DNA of 64,000 nucleotides, taken from Xanthomonas fragariae. GTDB taxonomy: Bacteria > Pseudomonadota > Gammaproteobacteria > Xanthomonadales > Xanthomonadaceae. Shown here one piece after another: positions 8,514 to 18,710 of this stretch (its first letter is position 1; the number at the start of each line of letters is the position of its first letter). Under the pieces are notes generated by a model. The model made no database searches, was not told the origin of the DNA, and saw only the letters and a program-made list of their open reading frames with translations. The translations under genes and the position numbers were made by a program. The stretch is taken from positions 2,108,001 to 2,172,000 of the forward strand of contig NZ_CP071955.1 of NCBI RefSeq assembly GCF_017603965.1, read 5' to 3'.

Positions 8514-9889
8514 TATTTGCTCAGCAACGATTGCAGTACGCCGGCAAAACGCGCGGCAATACGCGCGCGATCGACATGTTGCCCATCGCGTACCACCCGC
8601 TTCCCACCGCGCCAGACATTGCGCACGGCGCTGCCGCGTGCGGCGAACAACCAGCTATCAAGCAGTGCGTCGTCGCTGCGTGCCAGCAATGCCGGATGGA
8701 TGAGGTCTAATTCGATCAGATCGGCCGCTGCGCCTGCGCCGATTCCACATTGCGCAATGCCCAGCGCCTGTGCTGCACCATTACCCGCCTGGTCGAACAG
8801 CCAACGCCCACTGGAAACGTCACCTTGCGCCAGCAGATTACGGGCCTGCTGCTTCAAACGCTGGCCGTATTCGAGCAAGCGCAGTTCTTCGGCCGCATCG
8901 ATCAGCACATTCGAATCCGAGCCCACGCCGAATCGCCCACCCGCAACAGCAAACGCCTGCATCGGAAACAGCCCGTCGCCCAGATTCGCCTCGGTGATCG
9001 GGCACAGCCCGACCACCGCATCGCTATCGACAATCGCCTGCAGCTCGCGTGCATCCACATGCGTGGCGTGCACCAGACACCAGCGCGCATCCACTGGTGC
9101 GTTCGCCAGCAGCCACTGCACCGGACGCTGACCAGACCATGCGATGCAGGCGTCGACCTCGCGCTGCTGTTCGGCGATGTGGATGTGGATCGGGCCGATG
9201 GTGAGCGGCACCAGTGCGGCCAATTGCTCAGGCGTGACCGCGCGCAGGCTGTGTGGAGCGAGCCCGAGCACCGCGTCCGGCAGCGCTTTGAGGCTGTGCG
9301 TGCAGTCGTCGAGCAAACGTGCGAAACCGTCGATGTCGTGGATCAAACGACGCTGCGCTGAGCTGGGTGCAACGCCACCGAAATCCGAATGTGCGTAGAA
9401 CACCGGCAGCAAGGTCAGCCCGATGCCGGTATTGGTAGCGGCGGCAACGATGCGCTCTGACATTTCGCCAGCGTGCGCATACGCCGCGCCGCTGGCGCTG
9501 TGGTGCAGATAATGGAATTCGCCGACGCGGGTAAAGCCGCTTTCGAGCATTTCCACATAGGCCTGCTCGGCGATCGCTTGCAGGCTGTCCGGGTCGAGCC
9601 GGTCGACGAAGCGATACATCAACTCGCGCCAACTCCAGAAACTGTCGCCGCTGCGCCCGCCTACTTCGGCCAGGCCAGCCATGCCGCGCTGAAACGCATG
9701 GCTGTGCAGGTTGCACAAGCCCGGCAGCAGTACCTCGCTGCGCACATCGGTGGCAGCAGTTGGCGTGTCGGGCTGCACTGCGGCGATACGCCCTTGCGCC
9801 AGCGCGATGCGTACATCGCTGGCCCAGCCCTCCGGCAACAGCGCCCGGGCTGCCCATATCACCTGCGTGTGCGTTTGCTGGTCCGCCAC
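8513..9889 (-). CDS. hutF: formimidoylglutamate deiminase
   Basis: A 458-aa amidohydrolase-superfamily enzyme that hydrolyses N-formimino-L-glutamate to N-formyl-L-glutamate and ammonia, the step that defines the five-step histidine route with HutG. The metal-binding HxH is in [16 protein letters not shown], and a later conserved segment reads [21 protein letters not shown] chose the GTG at 9889 ([18 protein letters not shown]) because GAGGG lies just upstream. The in-frame ATG at 9982 would run across the operator and into hutI on the other strand. Transcription diverges from hutI. The TAA stop abuts a repeat element. Confidence 0.92.
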   Translation of the reverse strand: MADQQTHTQVIWAARALLPEGWASDVRIALAQGRIAAVQPDTPTAATDVRSEVLLPGLCNLHSHAFQRGMAGLAEVGGRSGDSFWSWRELMYRFVDRLDPDSLQAIAEQAYVEMLESGFTRVGEFHYLHHSASGAAYAHAGEMSERIVAAATNTGIGLTLLPVFYAHSDFGGVAPSSAQRRLIHDIDGFARLLDDCTHSLKALPDAVLGLAPHSLRAVTPEQLAALVPLTIGPIHIHIAEQQREVDACIAWSGQRPVQWLLANAPVDARWCLVHATHVDARELQAIVDSDAVVGLCPITEANLGDGLFPMQAFAVAGGRFGVGSDSNVLIDAAEELRLLEYGQRLKQQARNLLAQGDVSSGRWLFDQAGNGAAQALGIAQCGIGAGAAADLIELDLIHPALLARSDDALLDSWLFAARGSAVRNVWRGGKRVVRDGQHVDRARIAARFAGVLQSLLSK

Positions 9890-9915
9890 TGGACACCCTC
9901 GATCACCGACTTTAT

Positions 9916-9925
9916 TGTATATACA
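9916..9925. promoter_or_regulatory. probable HutC operator
   Basis: TGTATATACA is a perfect 10-bp palindrome centred in the 60-base gap between the divergent hutF and hutI starts. Its symmetry and TGTA/TACA half-sites resemble the operators known for HutC repressors. One site here could control both arms. This is inferred from sequence and position only. Confidence 0.7.
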
Positions 9926-9949
9926 TATCAGACACCACGAGCCTGCGCC

Positions 9950-11155
9950 ATGCATTGCGACGTTCTTTGGCACAACGCGCAACTGATGACCCTGGACGCC
10001 GCCGATGGTGGCCTGGGCAGCGTGGACGCTGGCGTAATCGCCTGCCAGGACGGTCGCATCGTTTACGCCGGACCGGCCGGACAGGCGCCAACGCTACAGC
10101 CAGACACCGCGCACGATTGCCAACGCCGCTGGATCAGCCCCGGCCTGATCGATTGCCACACCCATCTGGTATACGCCGGCAATCGCGCTAACGAATTCGA
10201 GCAGCGTCTGCGCGGTGCCAGTTACGCCGAGATTGCAGCGGCCGGCGGCGGTATCGTGTCTACGGTGCGCGCGACCCGCGCCTCCGACGAGGCGGCTTTA
10301 CTCGCAGCTAGCCTGCCCCGCCTGGACACCATGCTTGCCGAAGGCGTCACCACGCTGGAAATCAAATCCGGCTACGGGCTGACGCTGGATGACGAAATCA
10401 AGCAATTGCGCGTGGCCCGCCAACTCGCCGCGCTGCGCAAGGTCGAAGTGGTGCCGACCTTTCTCGGCGCCCATGCGGTGCCACCGGGCAGCGATGCGCA
10501 GACCTATATCGATACCGTCTGCACGCAGATGATTCCGGCGATCGCCGCACAAGGTCTTGCCGAGGCGGTGGATGTGTTCTGCGAGCATCTGGCATTCTCG
10601 CCCGCGCAAGCCGAACAAGTCTTCGTTGCTGCACAAGCGCACGGGTTGAACATCAAGATCCACGCCGAACAACTGAGCAATCAGCACGGTGCAGCACTGG
10701 CCGCACGCTACGGCGCGTTGTCGGCCGACCATGTCGAATATCTGGACCAGGCCGGCATCGCTGCGATGGCTCGTGCCGGCACGGTGGCAGTGCTGCTGCC
10801 GGGCGCATTCTATTTCACCCGCGGCACCCAGGTGCCGCCGATCGCCGCGTTGCGCGCTGCCGGGGTGCCGCTGGCCTTGGCCACCGACTGCAATCCAGGC
10901 ACCTCGCCGCTGACCAGCCCGCTGCTGGCGATGAACATGGCCGCCACGTTGTTCCGTATGACCGTGGACGAGTGCATCGCCGGCTTTACGCGCGAAGCCG
11001 CACGTGCGCTCGGACGCAGCGAGCGCCTGGGCCGGCTGCGTGCCGGCATGGATTGCGACCTGGCGATCTGGGACATCGATGCGCCGGCCGATCTGGTCTA
11101 CCGCATGGGCTTGAACCCTCTTCATGCCCGCGTCTGGCGCGGGCATCTGTGCTGA
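9950..11155 (+). CDS. hutI: imidazolonepropionase
   Basis: A 401-aa amidohydrolase that opens 4-imidazolone-5-propionate to N-formimino-L-glutamate, the third step of histidine breakdown. Visible motifs are [18 protein letters not shown] (HxH metal site), [15 protein letters not shown], and the late metal/substrate segment [20 protein letters not shown]. Length equals the typical 400-410 aa. The start is the ATG at 9950, 25 bases past the putative operator. It is the first gene of the plus-strand hutI-hutH-hutG-hutU run, with hutH starting 13 bases after its stop. Confidence 0.96.
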   Translation: MHCDVLWHNAQLMTLDAADGGLGSVDAGVIACQDGRIVYAGPAGQAPTLQPDTAHDCQRRWISPGLIDCHTHLVYAGNRANEFEQRLRGASYAEIAAAGGGIVSTVRATRASDEAALLAASLPRLDTMLAEGVTTLEIKSGYGLTLDDEIKQLRVARQLAALRKVEVVPTFLGAHAVPPGSDAQTYIDTVCTQMIPAIAAQGLAEAVDVFCEHLAFSPAQAEQVFVAAQAHGLNIKIHAEQLSNQHGAALAARYGALSADHVEYLDQAGIAAMARAGTVAVLLPGAFYFTRGTQVPPIAALRAAGVPLALATDCNPGTSPLTSPLLAMNMAATLFRMTVDECIAGFTREAARALGRSERLGRLRAGMDCDLAIWDIDAPADLVYRMGLNPLHARVWRGHLC

Positions 11156-11168
11156 ATCCGGAGCCGTC

Positions 11169-12710
11169 ATGCCTGTTTCTGTTGTATTGCAGCCCGGCCA
11201 GGTCACTCTGGCGCAGTGGCGTGCACTCTATCGCGGCGGCGCCGTCGCACTCGACGACGCTTGCGCGGCCGCCGTACTGCGCAGTGCGCAGACGGTGGAA
11301 GCGATCGTCGCACGTGGCGAGCCGGTCTACGGCGTCAATACCGGCTTCGGCAAGTTGGCCGGCGTGCGCATCGAGCGCGAAGATCTGCAAACCCTGCAGC
11401 GCAATATCGTGCTCTCGCATGCGGCCGGCGTTGGTGAGCCCATAGCGGTGCCGGTGGTGCGCTTGATGATGGCGCTCAAGCTCACCAGCCTGGCGCAAGG
11501 TGCATCGGGTGTGCAGCCGGACACACTGGCGTTATTGGACGCGATGCTGCGCCTTGGCATCACGCCGGTGGTGCCCTGCCAGGGATCGGTCGGCGCGTCC
11601 GGCGATCTGGCGCCACTGTCGCATCTGGCCGCGGTAATGATCGGTGTTGGCGAAGCGCTCGTCGGCGGGCAACGTTTGCCGGCTGCCGACGCGCTCGCAC
11701 AGGCGCAGCTGCAGCCGCGCGTGCTCCGAGCAAAAGAAGGCTTGGCGCTGCTCAACGGCACCCAGTTCTCCACCGCCTGCGCATTGGCCGGCTTGTTCGA
11801 GATCGAAACCGTCTTGCAGGCGGCACTGGTCACCGGCGCGTTGTCGGTGGAGGCGGCCAAGGGCTCGGATACACCGTTCGATGCACGTATCCATGCACTA
11901 CGCGGACAACCGGGGCAGATCGCTACCGCTACGGCGTTGCGTGCCTTGATGGCCGATTCGGCGATCCGCGAATCGCATCGGCTCGGCGATGTGCGCGTGC
12001 AGGATCCGTACTGTCTGCGCTGCCAGCCGCAGGTGATGGGCGCCGCGCTGGATATCATGCGTCAGGCAGCACGTACCCTGGAGATCGAAGCCAATGGCGT
12101 GTCCGATAATCCCTTGGTGTTCAGCGATACCGGCGAGGCGTTGTCTGGCGGCAACTTCCACGCCGAACCGGTGGCAATGGCGGCCGACATGTTGGCGATG
12201 GCGGTCTGCGAAATCGGCTCGATCAGCGAACGCCGCACTGCGATGCTGGTCGATCCCGCGTTGTCGGGCCTGCCGGCGTTTCTTACGCCACGTCCGGGCT
12301 TGAACTCCGGCTTCATGATCGCGCAGGTCACCGCCGCGGCCTTGGTATCGGAGAACAAACAGCGCGCGTACCCGGCCAGTGTCGATTCGATTCCGACCTC
12401 GGCCAATCAGGAAGATCACGTATCGATGGCTGCGCACGGCGCGCGACGCTTACTGGCAATGGCCGAAAACGCCGCGCACGTCATCGGCATCGAACTGCTC
12501 GCTGCAGTGCAAGGCTGTGATTTCCACGCGCCGCTACGCTCCAGCACCGCGCTGGAAGCCGCACGCACACTGTTGCGTGCGCAGGTGCCGACGCTGCAGG
12601 ACGACCGCTATTTCCATCCGGACATATTGGCCGCCAGTGCAGTGGTGCGTTCGGGTGCGCTGGCGCAGGCGGTGGCGATTGCATTACCGGGTATGGAGCA
12701 GGAGGCATGA
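11169..12710 (+). CDS. hutH: histidine ammonia-lyase
   Basis: A 513-aa histidase that removes ammonia from L-histidine to give trans-urocanate, the first step of the pathway. The Ala-Ser-Gly that cyclises to the MIO cofactor is in [16 protein letters not shown] (about residue 145). Other family landmarks are [12 protein letters not shown] and [21 protein letters not shown] take the ATG at 11169 ([10 protein letters not shown]) because an upstream in-frame ATG at 11124 would overlap hutI. About 170 bases separate its stop from hutG, the widest gap in this arm. Confidence 0.97.
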   Translation: MPVSVVLQPGQVTLAQWRALYRGGAVALDDACAAAVLRSAQTVEAIVARGEPVYGVNTGFGKLAGVRIEREDLQTLQRNIVLSHAAGVGEPIAVPVVRLMMALKLTSLAQGASGVQPDTLALLDAMLRLGITPVVPCQGSVGASGDLAPLSHLAAVMIGVGEALVGGQRLPAADALAQAQLQPRVLRAKEGLALLNGTQFSTACALAGLFEIETVLQAALVTGALSVEAAKGSDTPFDARIHALRGQPGQIATATALRALMADSAIRESHRLGDVRVQDPYCLRCQPQVMGAALDIMRQAARTLEIEANGVSDNPLVFSDTGEALSGGNFHAEPVAMAADMLAMAVCEIGSISERRTAMLVDPALSGLPAFLTPRPGLNSGFMIAQVTAAALVSENKQRAYPASVDSIPTSANQEDHVSMAAHGARRLLAMAENAAHVIGIELLAAVQGCDFHAPLRSSTALEAARTLLRAQVPTLQDDRYFHPDILAASAVVRSGALAQAVAIALPGMEQEA

Positions 12711-12881
12711 GTCGGCAGGCTGCGACCAATGTACTGAGCTTGGCAGCGCGACGTTCAAGTACGCGACGTTGCGCAGCATTGCCGTACGCAATGGCAGCGC
12801 AGTGCACGCCAATCACGGAGTGCGCATGCACGCGTGCGAGCAGCGCGGCACATTTACTGCACTGGCGACAGGAGCACAGCG

Positions 12882-13745
12882 ATGAGCCCCCTGCCCGACT
12901 GGCTTGAACTGCACCGCGGCAATGCGCCGCTGATCATCAATTTCCCGCATACCGGCACCGAACTGCCGGAAGAGGTTGCCGATCGATTCGTATCGCCATG
13001 GCTGGCGCGTCGCGATGCCGATTGGTGGGTGCATCAGCTCTACGATTTCGCGCAGTCGCTGGGCGCCACCACGCTGCGCACCGCAATTTCGCGCTCGGTG
13101 ATCGACGTCAACCGCGACCCCAGTGGCGCATCGCTTTATCCGGGCCAGAACACCACCGGCCTGTGCCCGCTGACCACCTTCGACAATCAGCCGTTGTACG
13201 CCAATGGCGCCGCACCGGATCAGGCGCAGATCGAGTTGCGCCGCACGCGCTGGTTCGACCCGTATCACGCTGCGCTTGCCGAGGAAATTGCGCGCTTGCG
13301 CAAGCAGCACGCGCAGGTCGTGGTCTACGACGCGCATTCGATCCGCTCGTTCATCCCGCATCTGTTCGATGGCGAGCTGCCGCAGTTCAACATCGGCAGC
13401 AACGACGACCGCAGTTGCGACCCGGCCTTAGTCGATGCGGTGGAGAAGCTGTGCCGCAGCAGCGGGGCCAGCACGGTGCGCAACGGGCGCTTCAAGGGCG
13501 GCTGGATCACCCGCCACTACGCGCAGCCCGAGCACGGCGTGCACACCCTGCAGATGGAGCTCGCCTGCCGCGGTTACATGCAGGAGCCGGACACCATCAC
13601 GCCAGAGAACTGGCCAACGCCGTGGCAGCCCGCGCATGCCGCAGCGTTGCGCGCGGTGCTGCGTCACGTGCTGCTGGCCTGCCTGCAATTCGCTAACGCA
13701 ACAGATCACTCACCCACCACCACGCAGCGCGCGGCGACCCGTTGA
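12882..13745 (+). CDS. hutG: N-formylglutamate deformylase
   Basis: A 287-aa N-formylglutamate amidohydrolase, which hydrolyses formylglutamate to glutamate plus formate and completes the HutF-type pathway. Family signs include [16 protein letters not shown] near the N-terminus, [40 protein letters not shown] and the C-terminal [13 protein letters not shown]. The ATG at 12882 has AGGAG about 10 bases before it. The stop is 16 bases from the hutU start. The 171 bases upstream look non-coding; I cannot tell whether they carry a separate promoter. Confidence 0.94.
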   Translation: MSPLPDWLELHRGNAPLIINFPHTGTELPEEVADRFVSPWLARRDADWWVHQLYDFAQSLGATTLRTAISRSVIDVNRDPSGASLYPGQNTTGLCPLTTFDNQPLYANGAAPDQAQIELRRTRWFDPYHAALAEEIARLRKQHAQVVVYDAHSIRSFIPHLFDGELPQFNIGSNDDRSCDPALVDAVEKLCRSSGASTVRNGRFKGGWITRHYAQPEHGVHTLQMELACRGYMQEPDTITPENWPTPWQPAHAAALRAVLRHVLLACLQFANATDHSPTTTQRAATR

Positions 13746-13761
13746 TTGCAAGGAACCCGGC

Positions 13762-15486
13762 ATGACCCGTCACGATGCAACCCGCGTCATCCGCGCCGCC
13801 ACCGGCACCATGCTCACCGCCAAGAGCTGGCTCACCGAAGCGCCGCTGCGCATGCTGATGAACAACCTCGACCCGGACGTGGCCGAGCGCCCGCAGGAAC
13901 TGGTGGTCTACGGCGGCATCGGCCGCGCCGCGCGCGATTGGGAGTCCTTCGATGCGATCGTCGCCACGCTCACGCGTCTAGATGACGACCAGACCTTGCT
14001 GGTGCAGTCCGGCAAGCCGGTTGGCGTGTTTCGCACCCACACCGATGCGCCACGCGTGCTGATCGCCAATTCCAATCTGGTTCCGCGCTGGGCCACCTGG
14101 GACCACTTCAACGAACTCGATCGAAAGGGTCTGGCGATGTACGGCCAGATGACCGCCGGCAGTTGGATTTACATCGGCGCCCAAGGCATCGTGCAAGGCA
14201 CTTACGAAACGTTCGTGGAAATGGGGCGCCAACATTACCGCGGCGATCTGTCGGGGCGTTGGTTGTTCACCGGCGGCCTCGGGGGCATGGGCGGGGCGCA
14301 ACCGCTGGCCGCAGTGATGGCTGGCGCCTCATGCCTGGCGGTGGAATGCCGCCGTTCCAGCATAGACATGCGCCTGCGCACCGGTTACCTGGACACCTGG
14401 ACCGATTCGCTGGACGAATCGCTGCGCTTGATCGAAGAATCCTGCGCGAACAAAACGCCGCGCTCGATCGGCCTGCTCGGCAACGTCGCCGACGTGCTCG
14501 AAGAGCTGCTCAAGCGCGGCATCAAACCGGATTTGCTGACCGACCAGACCTCCGCACACGACCCGATCAACGGCTACTTGCCACAGGGTTGGAGCGTTGC
14601 GCAGTGGGACCAGAAGCGTGTCAGCGCGCCGAAGGACGTCGAACACGCTGCACGCGCATCGATGACCAGGCACATCCAAAGCATGCTCGGCTTCCACGCG
14701 CTCGGCGTACCCACCGTGGACTACGGCAATAATCTGCGCCAGATGGCATTGGAAGCCGGCATCGATAACGCATTCGACTTTCCCGGCTTTGTGCCGGCCT
14801 ACATCCGTCCGTTGTTTTGTCGCGGCATCGGACCGTTCCGCTGGGTCGCGCTCAGTGGCGATCCGGCCGACATCGCCAAGACCGATGCCAAGGTCAAGGA
14901 GCTGATCCCAGACGATGCGCATTTGCACCGCTGGCTCGACATGGCGGCCGAAAAGATCGCATTCCAGGGGCTGCCCGCACGTATCTGCTGGGTCGGTCTG
15001 GGCGACCGGCACCGGCTCGGCCTGGCATTCAACGCGATGGTACGCAGCGGCGAGTTGAAAGCGCCGGTGGTGATCGGTCGCGATCATCTGGATTCGGGCA
15101 GCGTGGCCTCGCCCAATCGCGAAACCGAATCGATGGCCGACGGCTCCGATGCCGTCTCCGACTGGCCACTGCTCAACGCACTGCTCAACACCGCAAGCGG
15201 CGCCACCTGGGTGTCGCTGCATCACGGCGGTGGCGTCGGCATGGGCTTTTCGCAACATGCCGGCATGGCCATCGTCTGCGACGGCAGCGACGCCGCCGAC
15301 AAGCGCCTCGAACGCGTGCTCTGGAACGACCCGGCCACCGGCGTGATGCGGCATGCCGATGCCAGCTATGAGATCGCCACCGAGTGCGCTAAGGAGAAGG
15401 GCTTGGACTTGCCTGGAATTCTTGGCGAGCCGATGCCTGTTATAGAGGCCCTATCGCGCAATCGACATCCCAGCACTTCATGGTGA
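13762..15486 (+). CDS. hutU: urocanate hydratase
   Basis: A 574-aa urocanase that adds water to urocanate to form imidazolone propionate, using tightly bound NAD+. The NAD-binding segment [20 protein letters not shown] (about residues 170-190) and the conserved N-terminal [20 protein letters not shown] are intact. The start is an ATG with AAGGAA shortly before it; the open frame extends further upstream into hutG but that part is a shadow. The protein is slightly longer than the usual 555 aa because of its C-terminal tail. It is the last gene of the hut arm. Confidence 0.97.
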   Translation: MTRHDATRVIRAATGTMLTAKSWLTEAPLRMLMNNLDPDVAERPQELVVYGGIGRAARDWESFDAIVATLTRLDDDQTLLVQSGKPVGVFRTHTDAPRVLIANSNLVPRWATWDHFNELDRKGLAMYGQMTAGSWIYIGAQGIVQGTYETFVEMGRQHYRGDLSGRWLFTGGLGGMGGAQPLAAVMAGASCLAVECRRSSIDMRLRTGYLDTWTDSLDESLRLIEESCANKTPRSIGLLGNVADVLEELLKRGIKPDLLTDQTSAHDPINGYLPQGWSVAQWDQKRVSAPKDVEHAARASMTRHIQSMLGFHALGVPTVDYGNNLRQMALEAGIDNAFDFPGFVPAYIRPLFCRGIGPFRWVALSGDPADIAKTDAKVKELIPDDAHLHRWLDMAAEKIAFQGLPARICWVGLGDRHRLGLAFNAMVRSGELKAPVVIGRDHLDSGSVASPNRETESMADGSDAVSDWPLLNALLNTASGATWVSLHHGGGVGMGFSQHAGMAIVCDGSDAADKRLERVLWNDPATGVMRHADASYEIATECAKEKGLDLPGILGEPMPVIEALSRNRHPSTSW

Positions 15487-15998
15487 TCCGGCCAAACCAC
15501 CGATTAAAAATTTTCAGGGCGGATTCAACTCCAATTCGCCATGCAGACGGTCTCGTTCTGACAGGTCCAGACGGCTGGACGACCTGAGCGACTCCACTTG
15601 GCGGTGAAGTCGCTCAGGTCGGGTCGCCTAGACCACTTCACAACCGTTGGTGGTGCGATACGGAGTTGAAGCGGCCCCCGGAAACACGCTACTACGCCGG
15701 TTGGGCACCCGTGTGTTGCTACGGCAACGGCCCATGCCCGAACAAACGACGCCTCCCGCCACCCCGCATCGACTGTGGTAAAGGCCGGAGCAGGTGGCGA
15801 ACCCGCCGCCCTGAACGGGTGCACGGCCACAGGAGGCTCGAGACCGGTACGCCTGCTCATATCGCGGAGGCGCCTGCGTATGCCCGACATCGGATTGCCT
15901 GCCCTGCACCGTAAGGTCAAGCGCCAGACTGCTGGACAATCATCCTCAAGAACGCCGCTGGCAGGTCGAAAACGTATGTAACGCTTGGAGGAGCATAC
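15487..15998. other. 512-base gap without a recognised gene, containing a perfect hairpin
   Basis: The stretch after hutU contains a perfect 14-bp inverted repeat, CGACCTGAGCGACT (15580-15593) against AGTCGCTCAGGTCG (15608-15621), with a 14-base loop. A smaller GTCCAG/CTGGAC hairpin lies just before it. Open frames of 80-130 codons exist on both strands but look like GC-driven noise: cysteine- and arginine-rich, with no family resemblance. The hairpin could end hut transcription, although no T-run follows it. The rest (15640-15980) is dense in short inverted blocks and may be a structured RNA or the relic of a mobile element. Confidence 0.4.
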
Positions 15999-16727
15999 AT
16001 GGGCATCCTGATCTACTTAGTGCCGGCCTTTGCGTTGTGGGCGACGATCGCATCGGCGATGGCTTTTATGCTTGGCCGTCAGCTGCATGCCGAGTACAAC
16101 CAGCACGCAAGCACACAGGATAGGCTTGCCCGTTACCAGGCTGCATTGTCGCAGTTGAAGGCGCGCGCGGCCGCCAGCGCACTTGAACTGGAGGCGGTAC
16201 AGCGTCGCTATGCCGATCTCAAGCAGTTGCTGGAACAACAAGAGCAGAAGGCGTCGGAGCAGCAGACCGCCGCTGCCAACCCAGTGATTCCGGTGGTGAT
16301 GGTGCAGCGGTTGGACATCGCCAACGAGATCGGAACACTGTTCGCACACGTAGCACGCGTGGCGCGCAGCCTACGCCGCTACAGTGCTTACAGCCGCGGC
16401 CACAATGCGCCCGAGCCGAGCACCGCCCGCTACGACCTGCATTGGCTGGCGGATTGTCTGCACAGCTTCGACCACATCGGCCATGCCTTGACCGGCAACA
16501 ATATCGCCGCGTTGATCACCGCATGCCAGGATCTGCTGTCGATGTACGACCACTATTTGAAGGATGGCTCCGGCTACAACAGCCGCGACACGTTCCAACG
16601 TCTGAGCAACGACGTGCCACTGTCCGAGGCAACCGATGCCATCCGCTCGATCATCGTCAAGGCGACACTGGCGCAGGATGTGCGCGATGCGGTGCAGGAC
16701 GATGAGGTTGCGGCGAACGTTGGGTGA
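15999..16727 (+). CDS. membrane-anchored coiled-coil protein of unknown function
   Basis: A 242-aa protein. Residues 2-25 are a hydrophobic anchor (GILIYLVPAFALWATIASAM), and residues 30-92 are a predicted coiled coil rich in Ala, Glu, Gln and Leu (ALELEAVQRRYADLKQLLEQ). The remaining part is helical and includes ARYDLHWLADCLHSFDHIGH. The architecture, with one N-terminal helix and a cytoplasmic coiled coil, is common in envelope or signalling accessory proteins, but I do not recognise the family. GGAGGA lies about 8 bases before the ATG. It stands alone between the hut cluster and the low-GC secreted pair. Confidence 0.75.
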   Translation: MGILIYLVPAFALWATIASAMAFMLGRQLHAEYNQHASTQDRLARYQAALSQLKARAAASALELEAVQRRYADLKQLLEQQEQKASEQQTAAANPVIPVVMVQRLDIANEIGTLFAHVARVARSLRRYSAYSRGHNAPEPSTARYDLHWLADCLHSFDHIGHALTGNNIAALITACQDLLSMYDHYLKDGSGYNSRDTFQRLSNDVPLSEATDAIRSIIVKATLAQDVRDAVQDDEVAANVG

Positions 16728-16805
16728 GCTGTCCAAGCGCTTCATCGCGCAGCGCCCAGCCCAGCTTGTCGGCCTTGGCGCGCGACACCATCAACGCCCG
16801 GAATG
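16728..16805 (-). pseudogene. possible gene-end remnant
   Basis: Minus-strand translation of this gap reads FRALMVSRAKADKLGWALRD followed by EALGQL. That looks like real coding sequence and resembles the N-terminus of YhdH/AcuI-type quinone oxidoreductases. No matching body follows, and the next gene to the right is a low-GC accessory gene. It may be what is left of a gene lost when the accessory segment arrived. Weakly supported. Confidence 0.2.
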
Positions 16806-16828
16806 TGACATGTAGTCTCTACCTGTGC

Positions 16829-17731
16829 CTAGACGCCCTGGTTGCGCCATTTTCCGCCTGCACTTTTCCACTTTTTCACCGCATCGATCAACTCTTTCTT
16901 TTTACTTCCATTAGTTGGCCATCCGTGAACCTCGGCAACTAATTTTTTGTCGCGGAAAAAGTAAAAACCTGGAGTCGACCAATCCGTTATCTGACGCCAC
17001 GCGAGCCAGTTATATGCCATTGCCATCTGCTGCTCGGCATGCTTCGAATTCCACTCATCAATTTCTTCCAGATGAAGACTCGTCTCAGGCGGGACAATCC
17101 AAAGACTCCCCTTCAAATCGCCACTCAAATTGGAATCGTGAATAATAGCGTCGCCGGCAGCACGCGTGAAATGGCATAAAGGAGAAGCAATGACGACTAC
17201 ACCCGAATCCAGCAACCCTTGATCGACGGACTCGATCATCAGCGAATGGCCGACATGTTTCATGGTCGCTGGCGCATCCGTTACAGGACCTCGCCTATCC
17301 AAACTAGGTGGAATTGTCGCCTGAAGCCCGTGCGACTTCGCGAAGTCGTTTGCTATCTTCAACTGCCTTGACTTGACCAACACCCCAATGACATCGTGCA
17401 GGTCACGCTCAGTGGCCACATGCCGGTCGTCAAGTAAATCATAAAGACTGGCAACCTCCAGGGAGATTGCCTGATCCTTCGAATAGAAAGCACTGGTGAC
17501 AGCAGCATCGAAGCGCTCCCTCGTCCTTTGTAAATCATGCACATCCGCCTTCTCTGGGTAGAGTTCTCTATAAGACTCGACAAGCATCTGATGCTGAATA
17601 CTTGGAGGCAGTTTTTGCACAACGCCTGCCAGCTGCTCCACTTTGCGAGAAGCATCGATGATAGGCAAGGCGTACCCCTCAGGGGCGATACAGGAAATGA
17701 TGAATCCACTTAGAATGAGGAAGAATTTCAT
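16829..17731 (-). CDS. secreted thioredoxin-like protein of unknown function
   Basis: A 300-aa protein with an N-terminal signal peptide (MKFFLILSGFIISCIAPEGYA). Residues about 50-160 are helical. Residues about 175-285 look like a thioredoxin fold: a strand SGVVVIASPLCHFTRAAGDA where a CxxC would stand but only one Cys is present, and a cis-Pro-like TPGFYFFRDKKLVAEVHGWP near the end. This resembles the DsbC/thioredoxin-like part of periplasmic proteins with a degenerate active site. GC content is visibly lower than in flanking genes. It lies 55 bases downstream of a cysteine-tailed secreted protein on the same strand, so they probably form one unit. Family unknown. Confidence 0.7.
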   Translation of the reverse strand: MKFFLILSGFIISCIAPEGYALPIIDASRKVEQLAGVVQKLPPSIQHQMLVESYRELYPEKADVHDLQRTRERFDAAVTSAFYSKDQAISLEVASLYDLLDDRHVATERDLHDVIGVLVKSRQLKIANDFAKSHGLQATIPPSLDRRGPVTDAPATMKHVGHSLMIESVDQGLLDSGVVVIASPLCHFTRAAGDAIIHDSNLSGDLKGSLWIVPPETSLHLEEIDEWNSKHAEQQMAMAYNWLAWRQITDWSTPGFYFFRDKKLVAEVHGWPTNGSKKKELIDAVKKWKSAGGKWRNQGV

Positions 17732-17786
17732 TATTGACCGAATTGAAAGGGAGCGATGGAAACCACCGCTCCAGATTCATTAAAGC

Positions 17787-18302
17787 CTAGCAGTTTGGAG
17801 TACACGCCGACCGCTGGCTTTCGCCACATGTTCCACGTCCTTCACAGCGATATCCTTCCAGAAATCCACCATTTTCCATAAGGGGCACCGCATTCAGATG
17901 CCTGTCCAAATCCGTATGAGGTATCGCTTTAATTTTATAAGCGCCCCCTTCTAGCCCAAATAGAGCCAGAATGCTATAGACCTGTGTCGGAGAAAGCCTT
18001 CTCAGAGGTGATGGATCGAACTCCGTTAAACCTCTCTCATTGAATTTCAAGCTATTAACAAACTCATCTCTTAGATTTGGCGAAATACCACTGAACGCAG
18101 AGATCTCCTGGGGCATAGACTGGATGTATAAAGACAAAGCGCGCCTTGTCTTTAGAGGAGCCATTTGCAGAGAAAGACGTTCATTACCAGCGACTTGCTT
18201 TACGATGGCACTCACGACTGGATCCCCCGCATCTTCGGCGTGCAACTGCGACGCTACAAGAGCCCCTATTGTTAATAAAGAAACGAGCAAGAATGACTTC
18301 AT
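17787..18302 (-). CDS. secreted protein with cysteine-rich C-terminal tail, unknown function
   Basis: A 171-aa protein with a signal peptide (MKSFLLVSLLTIGALVASQL, cleavage likely after HA). Its C-terminal 20 or so residues, RCEGRGTCGESQRSACTPNC, hold all four cysteines of the mature chain, spaced for two disulfides. GGAGG lies about 8 bases before the ATG. The region is AT-rich for this genome: I counted 24 G/C in the 60 bases at 18001-18060. It precedes the thioredoxin-like gene in the same direction. I recognise no family; possibilities include a secreted toxin or bacteriocin-like peptide, or a structural envelope protein. Confidence 0.7.
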   Translation of the reverse strand: MKSFLLVSLLTIGALVASQLHAEDAGDPVVSAIVKQVAGNERLSLQMAPLKTRRALSLYIQSMPQEISAFSGISPNLRDEFVNSLKFNERGLTEFDPSPLRRLSPTQVYSILALFGLEGGAYKIKAIPHTDLDRHLNAVPLMENGGFLEGYRCEGRGTCGESQRSACTPNC

Positions 18303-18651
18303 CTTGATCCTCCATTATAAATTTGACCACTAAACAAAATTTTAACCGGCGGCCAAGCAACTGGTTGTAAAACCAGCGAGGCCATGCTATTTCACTCCAA
18401 TCAGCTAATTTGATAGGCACCTCACACAATTCGATAAAATTACACGATACAAATAACAAATTGTATAAGCAACCGCCCCTAAAAATCCTATTCAAGATCT
18501 GGATTGCCTGCGCTGACAGCGCACGGATGACGGCGTCCTCGCCTGCGTCTCGGGTACGCTAAAGACGATCCCGCCCCGCTTGTCGCACCGAGACATGTCT
18601 GTCTTTGGCGGCGGGGCGGCCTATACGTATGAACGGAAATTGCCAGTCACC
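18303..18651. other. low-GC gap upstream of the secreted pair
   Basis: About 350 bases between the cysteine-tailed gene and the gyrA terminator. The part nearest the gene (18303-18500) is AT-rich and should hold its promoter, but I cannot name a -35/-10 pair with confidence. GC content rises sharply after about 18500, which may mark the edge of the acquired segment. A 103-codon minus-strand frame (18184-18495) overlaps the gene start and looks spurious. Confidence 0.4.
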
Positions 18652-18681
18652 ATAAAAAACGCCGCCAGTACGCCGGCGTTT
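18652..18681 (-). terminator. Rho-independent terminator of gyrA
   Basis: Read on the minus strand this is AAACGCCGGCGTACTGGCGG followed by CGTTTTTTATGG. A GC-rich stem (ACGCCG/CGGCGT) is followed directly by a run of six T. It starts about 30 bases after the gyrA stop codon. Confidence 0.8.
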
Positions 18682-18710
18682 GCTTTGATCGCTGCGCCTG
18701 ACTCCAGCAG

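Noticed and set aside
9890..9982. N-terminal extension of hutF to an ATG at 9982
   Set aside because: It would cross the operator palindrome and the hutI start; the GTG at 9889 has a good ribosome-binding site.
15525..15939. Cysteine- and Arg-rich frames of 80-130 codons after hutU
   Set aside because: They overlap on both strands, have no start signals and match no family I know.
18571..18619. CCGCCCCGC/GCGGGGCGG inverted repeat
   Set aside because: The arms are low-complexity GC and 31 bases apart with no T-run; chance pairing is likely in this GC-rich patch.
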